Assembly: GCA_030425205.1 (NCBI GenBank)
Contig: JAUIAP010000011.1
Location: forward strand, 115,600-179,599
Direction: 5' to 3'
Length of the DNA: 64,000 bases
DNA from: Anaerolineae bacterium
Lineage (GTDB): Bacteria; Chloroflexota; Anaerolineae; Promineifilales; Promineifilaceae
Part shown: one piece after another, positions 34,239-43,535 of the stretch
Layout: each line of letters starts with the position of its first letter
Numbering within the stretch: position 1 is the first letter of the stretch
The notes under the pieces: model-generated
Told to the model about the DNA's origin: nothing
Database searches by the model: none
Seen by the model: only the letters and a program-made list of their open reading frames with translations
Program-made: the position numbers and the translations under genes

Positions 34239-35597
34239 TCAACCACCATCGCGAGTCAACCAGTCGAGTGCGGTTTGAGCGGGATAGAAGTTGCTGTTGA
34301 TTTTGAGTGCCTCGCGGTAGGCGTCTCCCGCATTTGGCGGATCATTGAGCGCGGTGTAGGCATGACCAAGCCAGAGATAGGTCTCTTCGACGTTGCGTCC
34401 CCCAGTTGTTTCGAGGGTGGCGTTGGCGAGGTCGATCACATCTTGGAATCGGCCGATTCTAAAATAAGCCAAATACGGCCGATGTTGATACCAAAGCATC
34501 CGATAGGGCAGATTGTGGTTGCGAGCCTCATCAAATGCCGTCGCGCCTTCTTCATAGTAGGCAATATCACCCGTCAAATTACCCAATTCGGTTAGATTCG
34601 TGCCCAGATTAAACCAGGCAAACATATCGGACGGATCGGCTTGAACTTGTTCCCGCGCACGGGCGACATTCTTTTCCCACATCGCCATTTCATCTAGCTC
34701 ACCGACAATCGCCAGCACTTCTGGTTCGCGCTCAGTCGGATAGATGACAAAAAAGGTATAGTTGAAATCTTTCCACGATCCCAAAACATCGTCATAGGTG
34801 AACGGTTCCCCATCGGGCGCCCACGGCTGGGCAAAGGTGTCCATGGCGTTAAAGATGCGCGTCTCATCGTTGTAGCCAAAGAGGGTCAGATAGTGCCCAA
34901 ACCAACCTTCGCCATCATTAAAGTCGATGCCACGTTCAATGACTGGTGGCAGACCGATGGCGATCAAGTTTTTAAGCATCTCCTCTGTGCCACCGCTGAG
35001 GACGACGATGTTCAATCCATCAATGCCATTTGGTGAGGCTGGCCCCCCATCGATCAGCTCGGCAATTTGCCATGGGCTTACATTGCGGTCGTTGGGATCG
35101 GGCTTGAGCGTCGCGGCGACCACTTCCTGATCGATCTCAACACCATGATAGTTGAGGACAATCGAAACGTTCGCGGGGCCACAATTGTTGAACGTTTGCG
35201 GAATGTTCTGCAACCCTTCCAATTTTAAGCTGGTGGGCAATGGGGTCGCCGTTGGCGGGATGGGCGTGGGTGTGTGGGTGGGGGTCGGTGTCGCCGTGGC
35301 GGCCGTGGTGGGAGCTGGCGTTGCGGTGGGGGGGACAGGGGTTGCCGTCGGCGGTAGCGGCGTTGCGGTTGATTCGTCTACACCGGGAATAGCGATCAGT
35401 TCGCCGCTTGTTTCGGCCGAATTTTCACGTGGGGCAGGCAGCGCAGTCGCGGCTGGCGGTTCCATGTTGGGCAACCGTTGTGCAATACTTGCTGGCAAGG
35501 CGTCGCGAAATGACTGTGATACCCCAAACAGAATCAATAATGCAATTAGACCAATAATGAAGATAGCGGCAATCGTGCGCACCGTTTTTGTGACCAT
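34239..35597 (-). CDS. Membrane-anchored C39-like (papain-fold) peptidase domain protein with TPR-like C-terminus
   Basis: 452 residues. An N-terminal transmembrane segment (about residues 8-27) is followed by a long Pro/Thr linker to about 125. A peptidase_C39_2-like domain follows: catalytic Cys in FNNCGPANVSIVLNYHG near residue 137 and His in GHYLTLFGYND near residue 235. Residues about 310-450 form helical repeats of TPR type (AWFNLGTNLTELG, YLWLGHAYTALNDPPNAGDAYREAL). The domain faces the outside and may cleave a peptide or act as a peptide-binding pseudopeptidase. It is read divergently from the second BTAD regulator. Good ribosome-binding site GGAAAA near the ATG. Confidence 0.75.
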   Translation of the reverse strand: MVTKTVRTIAAIFIIGLIALLILFGVSQSFRDALPASIAQRLPNMEPPAATALPAPRENSAETSGELIAIPGVDESTATPLPPTATPVPPTATPAPTTAATATPTPTHTPTPIPPTATPLPTSLKLEGLQNIPQTFNNCGPANVSIVLNYHGVEIDQEVVAATLKPDPNDRNVSPWQIAELIDGGPASPNGIDGLNIVVLSGGTEEMLKNLIAIGLPPVIERGIDFNDGEGWFGHYLTLFGYNDETRIFNAMDTFAQPWAPDGEPFTYDDVLGSWKDFNYTFFVIYPTEREPEVLAIVGELDEMAMWEKNVARAREQVQADPSDMFAWFNLGTNLTELGNLTGDIAYYEEGATAFDEARNHNLPYRMLWYQHRPYLAYFRIGRFQDVIDLANATLETTGGRNVEETYLWLGHAYTALNDPPNAGDAYREALKINSNFYPAQTALDWLTRDGG

Positions 35598-35786
35598 TTA
35601 ATTTTTCCATTGGCCAACCATTTTGGGGTTGGTTACGTTATGAATACATAATGTAATCATGTCGGTAAACAGGGAAAAGATAGCAATCTCGATTATCACC
35701 AGATTCAAATACAGCAGCATGGCGGCTGGTCAGCATTTCAGCCTGTCAGCATTTCAGCAAAGAAAATGCAGGGCTGCCTTTTATAG

Positions 35787-35882
35787 CGTGCCTCATCAAA
35801 ATGTGCGCCGTAAGCGTAAATAGTTGCTGGTTGCTAGTGAAGAAAAAGCATCAGCACATTTTCTAACCACTAACCACTAACT
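35787..35882. repeat. Copy of the dispersed AATGTGCGCC...GTTGCTAGTGAAG repeat
   Basis: About 60 bp (35787-35848) match 10869-10940 with few changes, including AATGTGCGCC and GGTTGCTAGTGAAGAAAAAG. The copy at 10869 has one extra AGTTGCT unit. Downstream ACCACTAACCACTAACTACC is complementary to the TTGCTGG words, so the element can fold. The remaining 35598-35970 gap includes two GTCAGCATTTCAGC words near 35728-35758 and no gene. Confidence 0.65.
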
Positions 35883-35970
35883 ACCCTAAAGAGCCCTTCT
35901 TGTTCTTCATTCGCGTCATCTCTGTTAAGATATTGGAAGTGGACAATGCGAACGAAATAGACATCATCTT

Positions 35971-38964
35971 ATGTTGACCTTCTCTACCCTCGGCGGACTG
36001 CAAATTTACTGCAATGAGCAACCGTTGCCCTTTGCCGCAAGACGGGCGGAACTCCTGCTCACCTATTTGGCGATGACGCAGCGCGTGCATGAGCGTGAGG
36101 CGATTGCCAACATGTTGTGGGATGATCGGACACAGAAGCAGACGATGGCAAATTTGCGTTCGATGTTGGCGCAGATGCCCCCCGAAGTAAAACCGTTCGT
36201 CATCACGACACGCAAGACGATTGCGGTTTCGGCCGATGTGTGGGTTGACGCATTGGCATTTGAGACGGACCAAAATTTAGAGCTATACAAAGGGGCATTT
36301 CTCGACGGGGTGTTTATCACGGGCAGTCATGGCCTAGAGGAGTGGATTGCAATCACGCGAGAGCGTTTGCGCCAACAGGCATTTATCGCGCATGAAGCGG
36401 CGGCGCGTGCAGCACTCTATCAGCGCGAGTATGCAACGGGGATTGCCCATGCCCGCGAACTGGTAAAAATCGATCCGTTGATGGAGGGGGCATGGCGGCT
36501 GCTGTTACGACTGCTGGTACGCAATGGGCAGACGAACGAGGCGTTGGTGCGCTACCATGAACTAGCCAAGATTTTGAACACAGAGCTAGGCGTCTCCCCA
36601 GCGGCCGAAACGGCGCGGCTTGCCCAGCTTATCCATGCCGTGCGCGAACGTGTGCCCTCCCAGCTGCCAGCCCAATTTACGGCGTTTATCGGCCGAAAAA
36701 ACGAACTCCAACAGATCGCAGAGCGCATGGATGACCCTGCATGTCGGCTGCTGACCCTGCATGGTGTCGGCGGGATCGGCAAGACGCGCCTTGCGCTAGA
36801 AGCGGCCAGCTTCTTGCAGGCTGACTTTATGCACGGCGTTCACTTTGTCTCGCTGGCAACGGCCTATAATGGTGAACGGGCGTTGTTGCGCATTGCCAAC
36901 CAGCTTGCGCTGCCGCTCGACAAAGAGCAGCCCGTCATCGAGCAGTTAATCACGTTCTTGGGCGAAAAAGAGCTGCTGCTGGTACTTGACAATGCCGAGC
37001 ATTTAGTCGCAGCGTTGCAACCGCAGCTCGACCGCCTGCTGCGCCGCTTGCCCCTGTTGAGATTGATCGTCACCTCACGCACCCAGCTCGACTTAGCGGC
37101 CGAATGGGTGTTGCCGCTCGACGGGTTGCGGCGGGAAGATGAGGCGATTGAACTATTTGTCACAACCGTGCAGCGACATCGGCCGAATTTCGCCATTACA
37201 CAAGAGAATCGTTCAGCCGTCGATAAAATATGTGCGCTGTTGCAAGGCTTGCCACTGGGGATCGAACTAGCGGCCGCGACGGGCAAATCGGTTAGAGAGA
37301 CCGCCCATGCTATCAGCGAAAATCTCGCCGCGCTCCAAACGAGCAGCTATGGGATTCCCGACCGCCAGCGCAGCTTAGGCGCGGCATTTGAGTACTCATG
37401 GGTGTTGCTCAACGACGATGAACAGGCGTTGCTGGCGCAACTATCGGTTTTTCAGGCTGGGTTCACACAGGCAGCGGCGGCGGCGGTCACGCAAAAGGCG
37501 GATTGGCTCGCTAACCTGCGTCGCAAGGCGTTGGTGCAGGTGCAAGGGGAAGATCGCCACGCCTTGCACCCCGCGATTCGCCAGTTTGCCGCCACCAAAC
37601 TCACGACGACCGACGCGACGCGCCTGCGCCACAGCCGCTACTATGGGCAGCTTTCGGCCGAATTGGGCGAACAGCTCAAAGATGCACGTCAACTGTCAGC
37701 GTTGCAGGTGACAGAATCGGCCGAAGCCAATCTCGAACACGGCTGGCAGTTCGCCGTTCAACAAGCCGATTGGCCGCTGATCGATCAATATCTCTTTGCC
37801 CTGCACAAACATTTCGAGACCAAAAGCCGCTACTTGCAAGCGGTGGGGCTGTTCGGCTCCGCTCTCCGTCAGGTGCGGCAAGTCGAACCCGTCGATCAGC
37901 ATGTACTCGGGCGAATTTTGACATACTACGGCTTTCACCTTGAGCGCGTCGGCGACTACGCAGAGGCAAATGCGGCATTTGACGAAGCGATTGGTTATTT
38001 TGAGGAGACAGATTCGGCCGATATGCTGCTGACCATCATGGGGCATCGCGGGATGATTGCCTACAATCGCGGTGAGTTGACGACGGCGCAGACGATCTAT
38101 CGCCAAACGGTTAGCTTGGCGCAACGCTATGAGGATGGCAGAGCCTTGGCACACTGTCTATCCCATTTGGGTTATGTGGAAAGTGCGTTGGGGGATGTCG
38201 AATCGGCCGAAACCGCATTTCAGCAAAGTATCGACATCTGGCGCGAAATCGGCACGCCACGCGGCTTGGTCATTGCGCTCAACGGTCTCGCCGTTCTGCA
38301 TCAAGCACAAGGCAAGCTGGCTGAGGCAAAGGCGGTTTTTGCGGAAAATCTGACGGTCTGTGAGCTGGCTGGGGATGCGATGGGTGAGGCGCGCACGTTG
38401 CAAAATCTCGCCAACATCGCCCGACAGGAAGACGACATTGCCACGGCACAAGCCCATCTCGAACGCGCCATTGCTATCAACCACGAGCGCATCAATAATC
38501 AGTGGCTCGACTCGTTCCTCACCTCCCATTTGGCTGATGTCTACCTGCAAAACGCACAGCTAGCGGAGGCAGAACGGCTCTATCAGCACGCGCTCGCCAT
38601 CTGTTTAGAAGAAGCCGATCAGCGTGGGGAGGCGGTGGCACGGTTGGGAATCGGCCGAATTGCAATCCAGCGCATGCAGCTCACGACCGCTAAAACGGAG
38701 TTGCAACGCGCCCTGCACCACACCCACACGACCAACTGGCTCCCCATGCTGCTCAACGTGCTTGTGCAGATGGCCCATCTTGCCTTTGCACTGGGCGATA
38801 AAAAGCTGGCCGCGCAAACGATCACCTTTGCCCTCGCACATGCCGCAACAACGCAACCCGCGCAGCGGGAGGCCACAGCATTGGCCGCAAAATTAGATGA
38901 TATGACTGCCCACGCCGCCGCCCCCGATCTCTCCACGCTTGTCGCCGCCTACCAACGACTCTAG
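35971..38964 (+). CDS. BTAD (AfsR-like) regulator with NB-ARC ATPase and TPR repeats
   Basis: 997 residues. Winged-helix DNA-binding region at about 1-90 (MLTFSTLGGLQIY, AELLLTYLAMT, NMLWDD), BTAD domain to about 225 (ending LNTELGVSPAAETARL), then an NB-ARC/STAND ATPase: Walker A GVGGIGKTR at about 265, LLVLDNAEHL, LIVTSRTQL and GLPLGIELAA. The last 400 residues are TPR repeats (for example AHCLSHLGYVESALGDVESAE). STAND proteins act as ligand-triggered switches. It is divergent from the peptidase gene at 34239 and lies near the beta-helix gene at 30360. Confidence 0.87.
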   Translation: MLTFSTLGGLQIYCNEQPLPFAARRAELLLTYLAMTQRVHEREAIANMLWDDRTQKQTMANLRSMLAQMPPEVKPFVITTRKTIAVSADVWVDALAFETDQNLELYKGAFLDGVFITGSHGLEEWIAITRERLRQQAFIAHEAAARAALYQREYATGIAHARELVKIDPLMEGAWRLLLRLLVRNGQTNEALVRYHELAKILNTELGVSPAAETARLAQLIHAVRERVPSQLPAQFTAFIGRKNELQQIAERMDDPACRLLTLHGVGGIGKTRLALEAASFLQADFMHGVHFVSLATAYNGERALLRIANQLALPLDKEQPVIEQLITFLGEKELLLVLDNAEHLVAALQPQLDRLLRRLPLLRLIVTSRTQLDLAAEWVLPLDGLRREDEAIELFVTTVQRHRPNFAITQENRSAVDKICALLQGLPLGIELAAATGKSVRETAHAISENLAALQTSSYGIPDRQRSLGAAFEYSWVLLNDDEQALLAQLSVFQAGFTQAAAAAVTQKADWLANLRRKALVQVQGEDRHALHPAIRQFAATKLTTTDATRLRHSRYYGQLSAELGEQLKDARQLSALQVTESAEANLEHGWQFAVQQADWPLIDQYLFALHKHFETKSRYLQAVGLFGSALRQVRQVEPVDQHVLGRILTYYGFHLERVGDYAEANAAFDEAIGYFEETDSADMLLTIMGHRGMIAYNRGELTTAQTIYRQTVSLAQRYEDGRALAHCLSHLGYVESALGDVESAETAFQQSIDIWREIGTPRGLVIALNGLAVLHQAQGKLAEAKAVFAENLTVCELAGDAMGEARTLQNLANIARQEDDIATAQAHLERAIAINHERINNQWLDSFLTSHLADVYLQNAQLAEAERLYQHALAICLEEADQRGEAVARLGIGRIAIQRMQLTTAKTELQRALHHTHTTNWLPMLLNVLVQMAHLAFALGDKKLAAQTITFALAHAATTQPAQREATALAAKLDDMTAHAAAPDLSTLVAAYQRL

Positions 38965-39006
38965 TCATCAATGGGGAAAATGACAAGCTAGGTTACAAAA
39001 TCAGAC

Positions 39007-39159
39007 GTAGGGGCTAGGTAAACGGCGCGTGGCCCCAACTAGCGCACAATTCAATGCCGTTTATCTCGCCCTTGAGGAACATTTACGCACAAAAGGGCGA
39101 GACAAACGGCATAAACAGCGCGCCAATAATAGACCATAAACCGTTTGCCTCGCCCCTAC
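39007..39159. repeat. MITE-like element of two nested inverted repeats
   Basis: Outer arms 39007-39025 (GTAGGGGCTAGGTAAACGG) and 39141-39159 pair with two mismatches. Inner arms 39054-39073 and 39093-39112 pair with one mismatch. All four arms share the core GGGCGAG.CAAACGG or its complement. At about 153 bp without an ORF it could be a non-autonomous mobile element. Confidence 0.65.
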
Positions 39160-39205
39160 ACCAAATGTCAACAGAACCTAGTTCACGTTATTGTCCATCC
39201 TGAAT

Positions 39206-39233
39206 GGCTGAGTCGCTGACTGGCTGAGTCGCT
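39206..39233. repeat. Short direct repeat GGCTGAGTCGCT
   Basis: Two copies at 39206-39217 and 39222-39233, separated by GACT, just upstream of the LLM oxidoreductase gene. Probably a remnant of tandem expansion. The 38965-39280 gap holds this and the nested repeat only. Confidence 0.5.
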
Positions 39234-39280
39234 ACACTTTGCTCTACAATACAGCCCATTAACACAAAAGAGGTGCTTTT

Positions 39281-40312
39281 ATGCGATTAGGATTGATGCT
39301 CGGATACGCTGGACGAAAAATTGAGTTGCCCATGGAGTTGGTCAAGGAAGCTGATCGACTCGGTGTCGATATTGTCTGGACGGCAGAGGCGTATGGCTCT
39401 GACGCGGTGACGCCGCTCGCATGGATTGGCGCACAGACGGAGAAGATCAAGCTCGGCACGGCGATTATGCAGATGCCCGGTCGCTCACCCGCAAACACGG
39501 CGATGACGGCGATGACGCTCAATCAGCTTTCTGGCGGGCGCATGGTACTCGGTCTGGGGCTGTCTGGGCCACAGGTTGCCGAAGGATGGCATGGGCAAGG
39601 CTATAAGCGTCCACTTACCCGCAGCCGCGAATATGTGCAGATTGTCCGCACTATTTTTGAACGCAAAGAACGCCTGACCTTTGACGGCAAACTGTATCAA
39701 ATTCCGTATTCGGGCGAAGGGTCGATGGGATTGGGGAAACCGCTCAAGAGTACGCTGGCCGCAAGCCCTGATATTCCGATCTATTTAGCCTCGATCGGCC
39801 CCAAAAATGTGACGTTGACGGCCGAAATCGCCGATGGTTGGCTGCCGATCTTCTTCTCACCTGAACGCTACGACGAAATCTACGCGCCCCATGTCGAAGC
39901 TGGATTTGCCAATGCGGACGGCGACAAGGGGTATCACAACTTTGATGTTGCCCCAACCGTTTATTGCATCGTCACCGACAATCTCGAAGCGGGCTACAAC
40001 CAGCTCCGTCCGATGCTTGCGCTGTATATCGGCGGCATGGGTGCAAAAGGCAAAAATTTCTACAACGATCTCGCCAGCCGCTATGGATTTGCAGAGGCGG
40101 CAGAAAAGATTCAGGATTTATATCTCTCTGGCCGACAAGGTGAGGCGATGATGGCCGTGCCAGAGGCGTTGATCGATGAGGTTGCCTTAATCGGTTCACG
40201 AGAGCGCATCGCCGAGCGACTCGAAATCTGGAAGAGCAGCAAAATCACCACGTTGAATATGGGCTGTTTTGACGTGAACACGCTGCGCACGATGGTAGAG
40301 TTAGTGTTGTAG
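39281..40312 (+). CDS. LLM-class flavin/F420-dependent oxidoreductase
   Basis: 343 residues with the luciferase-like TIM barrel: MRLGLMLGY start, [63 protein letters not shown] and later [25 protein letters not shown]. These are closest to F420-dependent LLM enzymes. It would use F420 or FMN to oxidise or reduce an unknown small molecule. Preceded by an AAAGAGGTG ribosome-binding site. The antirepressor gene follows 23 bp downstream, so they may be cotranscribed. Confidence 0.85.
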   Translation: MRLGLMLGYAGRKIELPMELVKEADRLGVDIVWTAEAYGSDAVTPLAWIGAQTEKIKLGTAIMQMPGRSPANTAMTAMTLNQLSGGRMVLGLGLSGPQVAEGWHGQGYKRPLTRSREYVQIVRTIFERKERLTFDGKLYQIPYSGEGSMGLGKPLKSTLAASPDIPIYLASIGPKNVTLTAEIADGWLPIFFSPERYDEIYAPHVEAGFANADGDKGYHNFDVAPTVYCIVTDNLEAGYNQLRPMLALYIGGMGAKGKNFYNDLASRYGFAEAAEKIQDLYLSGRQGEAMMAVPEALIDEVALIGSRERIAERLEIWKSSKITTLNMGCFDVNTLRTMVELVL

Positions 40313-40335
40313 AACAGTTGGGTGCGGAGAAAATA

Positions 40336-41151
40336 ATGGCAGACAGTATGCTTATTCCAATCGAGGAGCGCGAAGTCACATTCTATGATGATGTGATTTT
40401 GGCCGTCAAAATGGAGGATGAGGCGGTTTATGTTCCCGTTCGGCCGATTTGTGATCTGCTTGGCGTCAGTTGGAACGGTCAACGTGAGCGCATCAACCGC
40501 GATGCAGTGCTCAGTGATGAAATGAGGTTTGTACGTGTTACACGTGCGAACTCCAGCGGCGGGAATCCAAATGTATTGGCGTTGCCGCTCAATATGCTGC
40601 ATGGGTGGCTGTTTGGAATCAATGCGAGTCGCGTTAAGGAGGAAATTCGGGATAAGCTGATTCGCTATCAACGAGAGTGCTACAACGTGCTTTCTGAAGC
40701 CTTTCTCGCAGATAAGGTGACGGCTCGGCTTGATCCCGATATGGAGGAGCTGCTAAACACCAATTCGCCGACTGCCCAAGCGTACAAAATGATTATGGCG
40801 ATGGCGCAGATGGCTCGTCAACAACTGCTGATCGAGTCGCGTCTGGAATCGGCCGAAACGACCATCACGGGGATCGACTCGCGTGTGCAAATTCTTGAGG
40901 CACGGGGGGGCGATCAATCCCGCCAGATCGACAACGCCCAAGCATCACGTATCTCACAGGCAGTCAAGGCGATCTCGATTGAGCTGGGCAAACGCAGCGG
41001 TCGCAACGAGTTCGGTGGCGTTTGGGGAGAGCTATATCGTCGCTTCGAAATTTCAGGCTACCGAGAGCTACCCGCCATTCAATTTGAACAGGCGATCCAT
41101 TTTTTGTCTGACTGGTATAGTTCGCTCACAAATACAGAGTTGCCGTTTTAA
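40336..41151 (+). CDS. Phage antirepressor N-terminal domain protein (P22_AR_N + ORF6C)
   Basis: 271 residues from ATG 40336 (GGAGAA upstream); an in-frame TTG at 40318 is less likely. The N-terminal 120 residues match the P22 antirepressor/Bro-like module (AVYVPVRPICDLLGVSWNGQ, LPLNMLHGWLFGI, YQRECYNVL). A helical middle follows, and the C-terminus matches the ORF6C domain (QAVKAISIELGKRS... WGELYRRFEI, FLSDW). Such proteins interfere with phage repressors. No other phage gene is nearby, so it is an orphan or a domesticated regulator. Confidence 0.8.
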   Translation: MADSMLIPIEEREVTFYDDVILAVKMEDEAVYVPVRPICDLLGVSWNGQRERINRDAVLSDEMRFVRVTRANSSGGNPNVLALPLNMLHGWLFGINASRVKEEIRDKLIRYQRECYNVLSEAFLADKVTARLDPDMEELLNTNSPTAQAYKMIMAMAQMARQQLLIESRLESAETTITGIDSRVQILEARGGDQSRQIDNAQASRISQAVKAISIELGKRSGRNEFGGVWGELYRRFEISGYRELPAIQFEQAIHFLSDWYSSLTNTELPF

Positions 41152-41193
41152 GACGGCGACGTAGAGCTTCAAAAATAGAATGGGTTGACGGAA

Positions 41194-41246
41194 CGTATTG
41201 CGTATTGCGTGGTGCGTATCCAGCGGTCAATACGCAATACGCAATA
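41194..41246. repeat. Hairpin of GCGTATT words, dispersed repeat family
   Basis: CGTATTGCGTATTGCGTGG (from 41194) faces CAATACGCAATACGCAATA (41228-41246). The core TGCGTGGTGCGTATCCAG (41206-41223) is identical to the copy at 50796-50813, and a diverged inverted copy lies at 11008-11052. Confidence 0.7.
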
Positions 41247-41312
41247 ATTGGAACAAAACAATAGCAAGCCGCGTTATATGAGCAGAGTAACATCATCACA
41301 CGAGGTTTGACT

Positions 41313-43160
41313 ATGCGAAAAATTTTACTTCTGCTCATTCTATCTATATTCGTAGTTGGTTGTACCATCAATGATGAACAACTGAATAACAATCCAACCC
41401 CCACCCCATCAGCAGAGGTGACATCTTTGCAGCTAAACGAGATGGCGTTGGCGTTGGTTGAACGATTGGAATCGGCCGATATTACCATTGAGAATATCCA
41501 CTCCCATGACGAGGAAAGTTTTTTTGACCGCTTATTTGGCGATGCAAGAACAGCGTGGGTCGAATTGACGGCAGATGGTGAGCCGATGAATATCTATGCG
41601 TTTGCCAGTGCGGCAGAGGTTGAGACGGCACTCGCTGGGCGACGGCGCAACGGCTATCTGTTCACCCACACCCGCGACGATGGGACGCTGGTTCAAATGC
41701 CACTCGATGGCAATCCATACTTTTGGCAAGTGGATAATGTCTTGATCCATCTTCTGCGTCCCAGTCAAGAACTATCACAAAAGTTGGAAACGGCAATCGG
41801 CGCGGCTGTGACATGGCAGTCAAGCGCACAACCGCAACAAGAAGCGGTGCGCGTGCGCGTCTATAATGACAGCGATCTCGATTTTGACAGCGTTGAGTTA
41901 GGCTGGGCAGACGTGCAGCAGATTGGCGCGGTGCCAGCACGTGGCTATTCAGACTATTTCACTTTTGAGTATGCCTACCATTATGGCTATATCATTGTCA
42001 CAGTTGGCAACAGAACATACAGTTTTCAACCAATCGATTACGTCGGCGAAAGCTACCTGTCCGCTGGCGACTACACCTTCGCGCTGACCCCCGTTGGCGG
42101 TGAATACGACCACTTGGCAACCCAAATGATGCGCGACGGTGGCGCAGCGATCAACCCCAATTTGACCGAAACGCGCTGGTATTGGGCAGCCGCCATGACA
42201 CAAGATGGCACATTTAGCTTCCCCACAGGCGAAACTCCTTACATTGAGTTGACGAGAGAGCCACTGGCCGATCGCCTGACGCTCACCGCATTCGACGGCT
42301 GTGAGACGTTCAGCATCCCCTATCAACTCGGCGTCGAATATGGGATCGTGACGTTTGAGATGCCGGCCATGACGTGTGGCGATGCGCGCATTGTCGCCAT
42401 GCTCGACACGTTGACGCAAATCGAGGCTGGTGATCAGTTTGCACGACTCTACACAAGCGATTGGCAGGGATTCATCATGACACGCGCGCAACCGACGGGC
42501 AGCCACACCGATCCCGCCGCCCTTGCACCAGTCATTCTCAAAGTTCAGTATTTTGACGCGATCAACGCGACAGCATCCCAATTTGCCGATAGCGCGGCGT
42601 GGATGTTTGACTACTTTGACCAGCAGTTCACAGCGCACATTTTTGCCGATGCAAGCGCAGCGCAAGCGGCCAGTCAGCAAGTGGAAAGCGACACCAGCGC
42701 ATGGTTATTTGAGAATGCGTTGATCACCTATCGGCCGAATCCCGACTCACGCATCGGTTCAATCGAAGAGACGTTAACGGAGGCATTCGGCAATCCTGTC
42801 ATGGCAACCACATCTGAATCTGTCACCGTTCAGCTTGACCAACCATTTGAGTTGGGGGTCGGACAATCGGCCGAATTACTCACAACCACACTCACCCTGA
42901 CCGCCGTTACAAATGATTCACGCTGCCCCGTCGATGTCGAATGTTTTTGGGCGGGTGAGGCGACCGTCGAATTTATGACTGGCACAAACGAAAGTTTCAC
43001 ACTCGTCATCGGTGGCAGCGATGGCACGGACGAGCGGGCAACGTACCAAATTGGCGACTACCTGCTGCAAATCGAAGCCCTTGCACCAGCACAGCATTCG
43101 GAGCAACCGATCGCGCCCGCCGATTATCGCGCCACCTTGCGCGTGACTGCTGTTGACTAA
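41313..43160 (+). CDS. Large lipoprotein with META/HslJ-like and C-terminal beta domains
   Basis: 615 residues. The ATG at 41313 follows GAGG and begins a lipoprotein signal (MRKILLLLILSIFVVGC). Regions: about 30-150 an uncharacterised alpha/beta domain; about 170-270 a small beta domain (VRVYNDSDLDFDSVELGW, ISFQPIDYVGESYLSAG-like); about 285-400 a META/HslJ-like domain (WYWAAAMTQDGTF... MPAMTCGDARIVAMLDTL); about 510-615 a C-terminal beta-sandwich found in many secreted proteins (VGQSAELLTTTLTLTAV, SRCPVDVECFWAGEATVEF). No enzymatic motif recognised; located at the cell surface. Confidence 0.7.
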   Translation: MRKILLLLILSIFVVGCTINDEQLNNNPTPTPSAEVTSLQLNEMALALVERLESADITIENIHSHDEESFFDRLFGDARTAWVELTADGEPMNIYAFASAAEVETALAGRRRNGYLFTHTRDDGTLVQMPLDGNPYFWQVDNVLIHLLRPSQELSQKLETAIGAAVTWQSSAQPQQEAVRVRVYNDSDLDFDSVELGWADVQQIGAVPARGYSDYFTFEYAYHYGYIIVTVGNRTYSFQPIDYVGESYLSAGDYTFALTPVGGEYDHLATQMMRDGGAAINPNLTETRWYWAAAMTQDGTFSFPTGETPYIELTREPLADRLTLTAFDGCETFSIPYQLGVEYGIVTFEMPAMTCGDARIVAMLDTLTQIEAGDQFARLYTSDWQGFIMTRAQPTGSHTDPAALAPVILKVQYFDAINATASQFADSAAWMFDYFDQQFTAHIFADASAAQAASQQVESDTSAWLFENALITYRPNPDSRIGSIEETLTEAFGNPVMATTSESVTVQLDQPFELGVGQSAELLTTTLTLTAVTNDSRCPVDVECFWAGEATVEFMTGTNESFTLVIGGSDGTDERATYQIGDYLLQIEALAPAQHSEQPIAPADYRATLRVTAVD

Positions 43161-43164
43161 GAAT

Positions 43165-43344
43165 CCTACGGCTAAAGCCGCAGGCTGATACGCGAAACGC
43201 GCTCTTGAACTTTAAATTATTAATCGGGGAATCTTTACACCTATGGTTAAAACCATAGGCTGACACGCAAAACACGCTGAAGCGCGTTGTCTTCCAGTGC
43301 GTTTGAACGCACTTTGTGTCACAGCCTTCGGTTTTAACCGTAGG
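43165..43344. repeat. Cluster of three CCTAYGGYTAAARCCRYAGG palindromes
   Basis: Units at 43165-43184, 43240-43259 and, inverted, 43325-43344 are 20-bp palindromes. Each is followed by a related tail (CTGAYACGCRAAACRCGCT). A further palindrome AGTGCGTTTGAACGCACT lies at 43302-43319. This is a REP/BIME-like array in the 375-bp gap between two lipoprotein genes. Confidence 0.75.
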
Positions 43345-43412
43345 ATTTCGATACCCAATTAATTCTTGAATGTTCAAAAGCGCGTTGTTGGCAGTCATGA
43401 TATTTTTCTCTG

Positions 43413-43467
43413 GGAGCGCGACCAGCTTGGTCGCTCGTTAAAGAAGCGACCAAGCTGGTCGCGCTCC
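43413..43467. repeat. Perfect 23-bp inverted repeat of the GGAGCGC family
   Basis: Arms 43413-43435 and 43445-43467 are perfect complements (starting GGAGCGCGACC and ending CGCGCTCC) around a 9-nt loop. The ends match the hairpin at 59141-59191, so both belong to one dispersed family. No T-run on the plus strand. Confidence 0.8.
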
Positions 43468-43535
43468 TAATCCTAACTGCGTAACTCATAACAAAAGATG
43501 TACTGACTTTTCTAAGTTCGCTATAGTCCACGCCA

